In this document: piece after piece, positions 13,609-17,506 of the stretch
Numbering within the stretch: position 1 is the first letter of the stretch
Layout: the number at the start of each line of letters is the position of its first letter
DNA from: JASLCR01 sp964384345
GTDB taxonomy: Bacteria > Patescibacteriota > Saccharimonadia > Saccharimonadales > Saccharimonadaceae
Reading direction: 5' to 3'
NCBI GenBank assembly: GCA_964384345.1
Contig: CAYLKD010000015.1
Location: forward strand, 1-17,506
Length of the DNA stretch: 17,506 nt
The notes under the pieces: model-generated
Database searches by the model: none
What the model saw: only the letters and a program-made list of their open reading frames with translations
What the model was told of the DNA's origin: nothing
Position numbers and translations under genes: made by a program

Positions 13609-13617
13609 TGGTATAAT
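13609..13617 (+). promoter_or_regulatory. Extended -10 promoter of recA (TGgTATAAT)
   Basis: TGG TATAAT, identical to the yebC extended -10. The leader is about 18 nt and contains the purine-rich Shine-Dalgarno GAGGGGAG at 13631-13638, just before ATG 13642. No -35 is found at a normal distance. Confidence 0.7.
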
Positions 13618-13641
13618 ATAAAGATAAGAAGAGGGGAGTAT

Positions 13642-14682
13642 ATGGCTAAAAAAGCAGAAAAAGCGGCAGTTTCGGATGTTAAACCCGATCAAGAGGGCAA
13701 GCATAAAGCATTAGGCCTCGCGATGGATCAAATCACAAAGCAATTTGGCGATGGGTCAATTCGACGATTAGGTGACAAGTCAACGGTAAACGTAGAATTG
13801 ATTCAATCTGGTGCACTAAGTCTCGATTTGGCGCTTGGGGGTGGCTATCCAAAGGGCCGTATTATCGAGGTCTATGGTCCAGAGAGCTCAGGAAAAACGA
13901 CACTTACTCTTCACGCTGTTGCAGAAATTCAACGTGAAGGTGGAACTGCAGCCTTCATTGACGCAGAACATGCTCTCGATCCTGCGTATGCAAAACGACT
14001 TGGTGTCGATACAGATAATCTATTAGTCTCCCAACCAGACAATGGCGAACAAGCACTCGAAATAGTCGAGACACTCGTACGATCAAATGCAGTTGATCTC
14101 ATCGTTGTAGACTCAGTTGCAGCGCTTGTGCCGCAAGCTGAGATCGACGGAGACATGGGTGATAGCCACATGGGATTGCAGGCGCGACTAATGAGCCAAG
14201 CCCTGCGAAAACTGACAGGTAGTATTAATAAGAGCAAAGTTACTGTCATCTTTATCAACCAGATACGTATGAAGATCGGTGTCATGTTTGGTAACCCTGA
14301 AACAACCACTGGTGGTAATGCCTTGAAATTTTATGCATCAGTACGTATGGATATCCGTCGAACAGGTCAGTTAAAAGTCGGTGAAGAAATCGTCGGAAAC
14401 CGTACAAAAGTTAAAATCGTAAAAAATAAGATCGCGCCGCCATTCCGTGTTGCAGAGTTTGATATCATGTACAACGAAGGTATTTCAAAGGCTGGTGATG
14501 TGCTTGATCTCGCAGCGTTGCACGGTATAGTTGGAAAATCTGGCGCCTGGTATGACTACAAAGAAGCAAAGATTGGTCAGGGGAGAGAAGCAGTCAAGCA
14601 ATACCTTAAAGAAAACCCTGATGTTATGAATGAAATTGAGCAAGAAGTCCGCAAAAAAGTCGCTGATGCCGCAGCGGTGTAG
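13642..14682 (+). CDS. recA: Recombinase RecA
   Basis: 346 aa. ATP-dependent strand-exchange protein and SOS co-protease. Walker A GPESSGKT at 79-86; Walker B region DLIVVDSVAAL; loop L1 region EIDGDMGDSHMGLQARLMSQALRKL split by the usual contacts; loop L2 NPETTTGGNALKFYASVRMD; C-terminal domain from about 280 (KAGDVLDLAALHG). The N terminus is Lys/Ala rich (MAKKAEKAAV). The very acidic tail of E. coli RecA is absent: the protein ends VRKKVADAAAV. Good Shine-Dalgarno and extended -10. recX follows after 22 nt, the usual pairing. Confidence 0.98.
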   Translation: MAKKAEKAAVSDVKPDQEGKHKALGLAMDQITKQFGDGSIRRLGDKSTVNVELIQSGALSLDLALGGGYPKGRIIEVYGPESSGKTTLTLHAVAEIQREGGTAAFIDAEHALDPAYAKRLGVDTDNLLVSQPDNGEQALEIVETLVRSNAVDLIVVDSVAALVPQAEIDGDMGDSHMGLQARLMSQALRKLTGSINKSKVTVIFINQIRMKIGVMFGNPETTTGGNALKFYASVRMDIRRTGQLKVGEEIVGNRTKVKIVKNKIAPPFRVAEFDIMYNEGISKAGDVLDLAALHGIVGKSGAWYDYKEAKIGQGREAVKQYLKENPDVMNEIEQEVRKKVADAAAV

Positions 14683-14704
14683 CTGACGTTCGGTACCTAG
14701 TTAG

Positions 14705-15361
14705 ATGTCGCCTATGAAAATAACTAATATTTCTGTACAGGCAAAGAACAAAAACCGTGTTAATATTTCGGTTGACGAAAAATACAGATTTTCACTCGAC
14801 GTCTATCAAATCGGTGAGCTCGGCATAAAAATCGGTAAAGAATATACCGATGCTGAGTTGACCGAACTTGAAACTGAAAGTCAATTTGGTAAGCTGTATA
14901 CTCGTTCGCTCGAGTACTGTTTGATGCGTCCGCATTCTTCTCGAGAAATGCAAGATTATTTGTGGCGCAAGACGCAGACTTCAAAATATAAAACACGACA
15001 GGGAGAAATCAAAGACCGAGAAGGTGTGTCGCAGGCAGTTGCGGATCGAGTGTATACACGACTCATCAGCAAAGGATATATTGATGACGAAAAATTCACA
15101 CGATTTTGGGTTGAGAATCGAAATCAAAGTAAAGGAAGCTCACGGCGTAAGTTAATTAACGAGTTGCGACTTAAAGGTGTCGATATGGCTATAATAGAAC
15201 GTACTCTGAGTGAGTCAACGCGCAGCGATGAAACTGAGATCGAAAAAATTATTGCTAAAAAGCGAACAAAATATCCTGATGAGCAAAAATTTATGCGTTA
15301 TTTAGCTGGTCAGGGTTTTAGCTATGATGCGATCAAACATGCAATAGAACAGAAAGATTGA
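14705..15361 (+). CDS. recX: Regulatory protein RecX
   Basis: 218 aa. RecX binds RecA filaments and limits their growth. The N-terminal part (1-60) is beta-rich (RVNISVDEKYRFSLDVYQIGELGIKIG, seen as two short strands and DxY-x8-G). From about 65 come three-helix RecX repeats: LEYCLMRPHSSREMQDYLWRK, then YTRLISKGYIDDEKFTRFWVENR, then INELRLKGVDMAIIERTL and finally MRYLAGQGFSYDAIKHAI. A charged insert (SKYKTRQGEIKDREG, about 93-107) lies between repeats 1 and 2. The start could be 14705 or 14714 (MKITNIS); neither has a clear Shine-Dalgarno. Expected to share the recA transcript. Ends 14 nt from the convergent PRC-barrel gene with no obvious terminator. Confidence 0.92.
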   Translation: MSPMKITNISVQAKNKNRVNISVDEKYRFSLDVYQIGELGIKIGKEYTDAELTELETESQFGKLYTRSLEYCLMRPHSSREMQDYLWRKTQTSKYKTRQGEIKDREGVSQAVADRVYTRLISKGYIDDEKFTRFWVENRNQSKGSSRRKLINELRLKGVDMAIIERTLSESTRSDETEIEKIIAKKRTKYPDEQKFMRYLAGQGFSYDAIKHAIEQKD

Positions 15362-15375
15362 CGAGAAATATCGAT

Positions 15376-15954
15376 TTATTTTGCTGCATCAGATGAGTCT
15401 GGTTGTGCACGTTGTTGACGAAATGGGTTTGTGAATGTCGTAACCGTGTGTTTTGCAGGGACTGGCTCACGCTCATCATGTCGGATGATTATCTTCTCAT
15501 CACTGACGTTAACGATTTGTGTACGATCTATCAGCAGCTCGGTATCACTGAGGCTTTTAAAGAGTGGTCGTTTAACGTTGAGTTGTTTGATATAAAAACT
15601 TCCAGGCTCTACAGAATAACTTATGACCTTACCCAAATTGTGTTTTGATTCATCCTCAACTCGTATATTCATGAGCGTAAAATCAAAATCATATACTTCT
15701 TTGATCTTTATCACATCATCGATTCCAATGAACTCATCACTGCTATCAACGATGATACCGATACCACTAATCTCTCTGATATCCGCAATAGTCAAAAATG
15801 AAGGACGTCTATCAAGCTTTACTCCTTCGAGGATAAAGGCCACAATCTTGAGATTCCGAGGATCGATCAGTGCCGCTTGTGTACGGGCTAGCTCTGCACC
15901 TGTTTGAAGGCTCATTACCGGTGCATTTGTGAGAGTGCTGATAGAGAGAAGCAT
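15376..15954 (-). CDS. PRC-barrel domain protein (two barrels)
   Basis: 192 aa, soluble, no signal peptide or helix. It reads as two PRC-barrel halves: residues about 1-80 (ISTLTNAPVMSLQTGAELA, DPRNLKIVAFILEG, then FLTIADIREISGIGIIVDS) and about 82-155 (FTLMNIRVEDESKHNLGKV, SFYIKQLNVKRPL, LLIDRTQIVNVSDEKIII). The tail (160-192) is polar and Gln/Arg/Asp rich. PRC barrels occur in RimM, photosynthetic reaction-centre H subunits and many small proteins of unknown role. It follows the pilus operon on the same strand but has its own TATAAT 8 nt before the start, so a link with pili is only positional. Confidence 0.82.
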   Translation of the reverse strand: MLLSISTLTNAPVMSLQTGAELARTQAALIDPRNLKIVAFILEGVKLDRRPSFLTIADIREISGIGIIVDSSDEFIGIDDVIKIKEVYDFDFTLMNIRVEDESKHNLGKVISYSVEPGSFYIKQLNVKRPLFKSLSDTELLIDRTQIVNVSDEKIIIRHDEREPVPAKHTVTTFTNPFRQQRAQPDSSDAAK

Positions 15955-15962
15955 GTGGGTAT

Positions 15963-15968
15963 ATTATA
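15963..15968 (-). promoter_or_regulatory. Leaderless-type -10 (TATAAT, minus strand) of the PRC-barrel gene
   Basis: TATAAT on the minus strand ends 8 nt before the ATG ending at 15954. A 5-bp inverted repeat ACTAG-TCCGG-CTAGT (15979-15993) covers the place where a -35 would be; it may be an operator or the weak end-of-operon hairpin of the preceding gene. Confidence 0.5.
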
Positions 15969-15988
15969 CAATCTTGACACTAGTCCGG

Positions 15989-16276
15989 CTAGTCGACAAA
16001 AGGATTTACACGCTGGTTAGTTGGTATATCGATAGGAGTATTCTTGTCTCGTGACTCAAGTTGATCAACTCGTTCGATAGTCTTCTGATCAAACGAAGAG
16101 CTGATAGTTTTTGATGATGCATCAGCGCGACTCGATAGATCAATTATTGAGATGATGCTAAACATGCAGTATGTTATTGCACCAGCTATAAGAATGAGAA
16201 AAAGAATTGCATGAAAGCGTCCAAAGAAGTTACTGATGGACTTGCCGATAGATGCTAAATCTAATGATTGGTTCAT
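15989..16276 (-). CDS. Small one-helix protein at the PilP position of the pilus operon
   Basis: 95 aa; no family recognised with confidence. Short cytoplasmic N terminus (1-21), one helix (22-46), then a polar extracytoplasmic tail with a possible coiled segment (58-76) and a C terminus NQRVNPFVD. It is the gene after pilO, overlapping it by ATGA (16273-16276), so it is translated with the pilus alignment proteins. In many type IV pilus operons this slot holds PilP, a lipoprotein that binds PilN/PilO; here there is no lipobox. The R-x-N-P-F end is reminiscent of short motifs in pilus-operon proteins, but that is an impression. Function inferred from position only. Confidence 0.68.
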   Translation of the reverse strand: MNQSLDLASIGKSISNFFGRFHAILFLILIAGAITYCMFSIISIIDLSSRADASSKTISSSFDQKTIERVDQLESRDKNTPIDIPTNQRVNPFVD

Positions 16277-16878
16277 TTACGTAGGTATACCTCAATATTT
16301 AGTGAATTGACTGATAGCTGGGATTTTCCGTTGACATACGATCTGCTGAAGTCGATGTTAGCGATCTGCATTTTAGTAACATTTTGCTCTATACGCCTAA
16401 TAAATCGAAGGATACTATTGTAATCAACAGGGTTGTTCACCGTAACTGTAATAACGGTAGGCGTAACACCCGATGGTGGTGCAGGAGCAGCAACTGTGGC
16501 GGGAGCAGTCGATGACGTGGTCTGCAGGCTAGTAAAGTTAAATGAGTTGACGACGATACCACTTTCGGAGGCATATGAGGTAAGGTCTTTGATCACTTCA
16601 TCTTGATAGCGATATTGTTTACTGTCAGCGACAACTTGTGAAACGCGGTCAACCTCTGTTGTATGACTATCAAGATATTTTTTTAATTTTTCTAGTGCGG
16701 CAATATTTTCATCGCTCGCAGCTGCTTCACTATTGAGTGTTTGAGTTTGCTGCGCTGATTCTTTTAACACTTTATTTGCGTATATGAAACCTGCAGCCCC
16801 AAGTCCAATAACGAGAAGCAGGATAGCGGCAAGAATAACTCTAAATAATCGCGCATTTAATTTCATCTTAGATTTCAT
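16273..16878 (-). CDS. pilO: Type IV pilus inner-membrane protein PilO
   Basis: 201 aa. One N-terminal helix (about 11-34) after a basic start, then a coiled-coil stretch (about 37-85, ESAQQTQTLNSEAAASDENI and onwards), a segment with ASESGIVVNSF, a Pro/Ala/Thr-rich linker (about 118-140), and a ferredoxin-like half domain (VITVTVNNPVDYNSILRF, then IRRIEQN). That order is the PilO pattern; PilN and PilO pair through such domains and link the cytoplasmic PilM to the rest of the pilus machine. Start ATG overlaps the pilN stop (ATGA, 16875-16878) and AGGGG lies 7 nt upstream on the minus strand. A second Met (MKLNARL) four residues in is possible. Confidence 0.85.
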   Translation of the reverse strand: MKSKMKLNARLFRVILAAILLLVIGLGAAGFIYANKVLKESAQQTQTLNSEAAASDENIAALEKLKKYLDSHTTEVDRVSQVVADSKQYRYQDEVIKDLTSYASESGIVVNSFNFTSLQTTSSTAPATVAAPAPPSGVTPTVITVTVNNPVDYNSILRFIRRIEQNVTKMQIANIDFSRSYVNGKSQLSVNSLNIEVYLRK

Positions 16879-17438
16879 TCTAATGCCCCTGGCGCGATGA
16901 TGAAACTCATCTCGATGCTGATTGGATGCTGAGGATCAACCGGTAACTGTTCAAAAGTCACTGTACTGAGCTGTACGTCGGTAAATAAGGTTGGTTGGCT
17001 CTCGAGTTGTGTTTTTAGCGCTAGTACTGCATCACTCGTTGTGGCATGAGCTGTTATATTTGTCGGCTTACCAATTGATTTTTGATCAGCCGTTATGCCA
17101 TCGAGTACTACACCAGACGGCACATATTTTGCGATATTTAGTAATAATGCTGAGTACGCAACTTGTTTATCAAGGATCTGTTTAGCTACCGATAAATTTG
17201 TACGAAAATTTGCAGCATCGGTACTCGTTTTGCTATAGCCTAGTACTTTTTTTGAATTTTCATCAACACGAGTTTGCGCGTTTGCACGTGTTACCATCAA
17301 GCTAATGTAGGCAAATATTACTATTCCAGCAACAAGTGCAAGCGCTATGAGTGATAATACGACATAGTTGCCTAGTGTAACATTCAAGCGCCCAGCTCGG
17401 ATTTCTGACTTTTGTTCGTAAGGCAATAGATTGATCAT
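16875..17438 (-). CDS. pilN: Type IV pilus inner-membrane protein PilN
   Basis: 187 aa. Starts with MINLLP, the short cytoplasmic peptide by which PilN docks into PilM. One helix follows (about 24-49), then a coiled region (50-95, VDENSKKVLGYSKTSTDAAN) and a ferredoxin-like domain containing YVPSGVVLDGITAD (about 104-117) and ALKTQLESQPTLF, with a final beta strand SIEMSFIIAPGALE. This is the usual layout. Its start overlaps the upstream gene stop by ATGA (17435-17438). Together with the flanking pilM and pilO fragments it forms the inner-membrane alignment platform for type IV pili. Confidence 0.9.
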   Translation of the reverse strand: MINLLPYEQKSEIRAGRLNVTLGNYVVLSLIALALVAGIVIFAYISLMVTRANAQTRVDENSKKVLGYSKTSTDAANFRTNLSVAKQILDKQVAYSALLLNIAKYVPSGVVLDGITADQKSIGKPTNITAHATTSDAVLALKTQLESQPTLFTDVQLSTVTFEQLPVDPQHPISIEMSFIIAPGALE

Positions 17439-17506
17439 TTCCAGATCTTCTCCGGTTCGACGATCCCGAGGCCCGCTACGGTAATATAACGCGAACGAAA
17501 CTGTTT
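17435..17506 (-). CDS. C-terminal end of PilM-like protein (5'-truncated by window edge)
   Basis: Reading the minus strand from base 17506 gives an open frame of 23 codons (KQFRSRYITVAGLGIVEPEK then IWK) and a TGA that overlaps the pilN ATG. The ITVAGLGI pattern resembles the end of PilM/actin-like ATPases, which close with a strand and a Gly-Leu-(A/G)-(L/I) helix start. Together with the ATGA coupling to pilN, whose MINLLP binds PilM, this makes PilM the best call. Only the last residues are visible, so identification rests mainly on position. Confidence 0.72.
   Translation of the reverse strand, partial: KQFRSRYITVAGLGIVEPEKIWK

Noticed and set aside
15974..15979. Consensus TTGACA on the plus strand
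   Set aside because: No -10 at 16-18 nt and no plus-strand gene downstream; it lies between minus-strand genes.
1..17506. UGA recoded as glycine, as in Gracilibacteria/Absconditabacteria
   Set aside because: TGA ends many genes at the family-expected length here (ruvC, ruvA, recX, the RimB-like gene, pilO).

Overview
The window is compact bacterial housekeeping DNA. It most probably comes from a Candidate Phyla Radiation (Patescibacteria) genome, with Saccharibacteria (TM7) the best guess. This is inferred from gene content: ComEC without its nuclease domain, a PilM-PilN-PilO pilus operon, a lamin-tail surface protein, a class A PBP with a calcium-binding tail, the Ruv/RecA set, many 4-nt ATGA gene overlaps, and a preponderance of leaderless-looking promoters. 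No 16S or ribosomal protein gene is present to confirm it. TGA, TAG and TAA all end genes here, so the UGA=Gly code of Gracilibacteria/Absconditabacteria is excluded.

Layout. 1-999: 3' part of dnaJ. 1145-2466: a coupled pair, a RimB-like aspartic/zinc protease and the glutamate ligase RimK. 2491-3563: an unknown membrane protein, a tRNA-Lys(UUU) with its own promoter and terminator, and a second unknown membrane protein. 3596-5053: comEC. 5113-5820: yebC. 5858-7411: a secreted lamin-tail protein whose frame is broken by an in-frame TAG inside a four-copy Cys repeat, before a C-terminal membrane anchor. 7374-7676 (minus): a small membrane protein. 7730-12277: ruvC, a class A penicillin-binding protein, a 28-codon membrane micro-ORF, ruvA and ruvB. 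12315-13136: a bacterial PH-domain membrane protein. 13133-13519 (minus): an orphan pilin-like protein. 13642-15361: recA and recX. 15376-15954 (minus): a PRC-barrel protein. 15989-17506 (minus): a type IV pilus operon read from the right edge, pilM (last codons only), pilN, pilO and a small one-helix protein.

How the genes fit together. RuvA, RuvB and RuvC process Holliday junctions, RecA drives strand exchange and RecX modulates RecA. ComEC could import DNA, and the pilus proteins and pilin could build the surface fibre used for attachment or DNA capture, so the window holds both ends of a possible natural-transformation route. This linkage is functional inference, not a shared operon.

Regulation. 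At least eleven genes have a -10-like hexamer (TATACT, CATACT, TATAAT and variants) ending only 5-8 nt before the ATG, which leaves no room for a ribosome binding site. yebC, recA and ruvB instead have clear Shine-Dalgarno sequences, and yebC and recA have TGn-extended -10 elements. No CRISPR array, insertion sequence, integrase, prophage or defence gene was seen. The most interesting items are the broken lamin-tail gene, the leaderless promoter grammar, the 28-aa ORF coupled to ruvA, and the tRNA-Lys with U at position 73.
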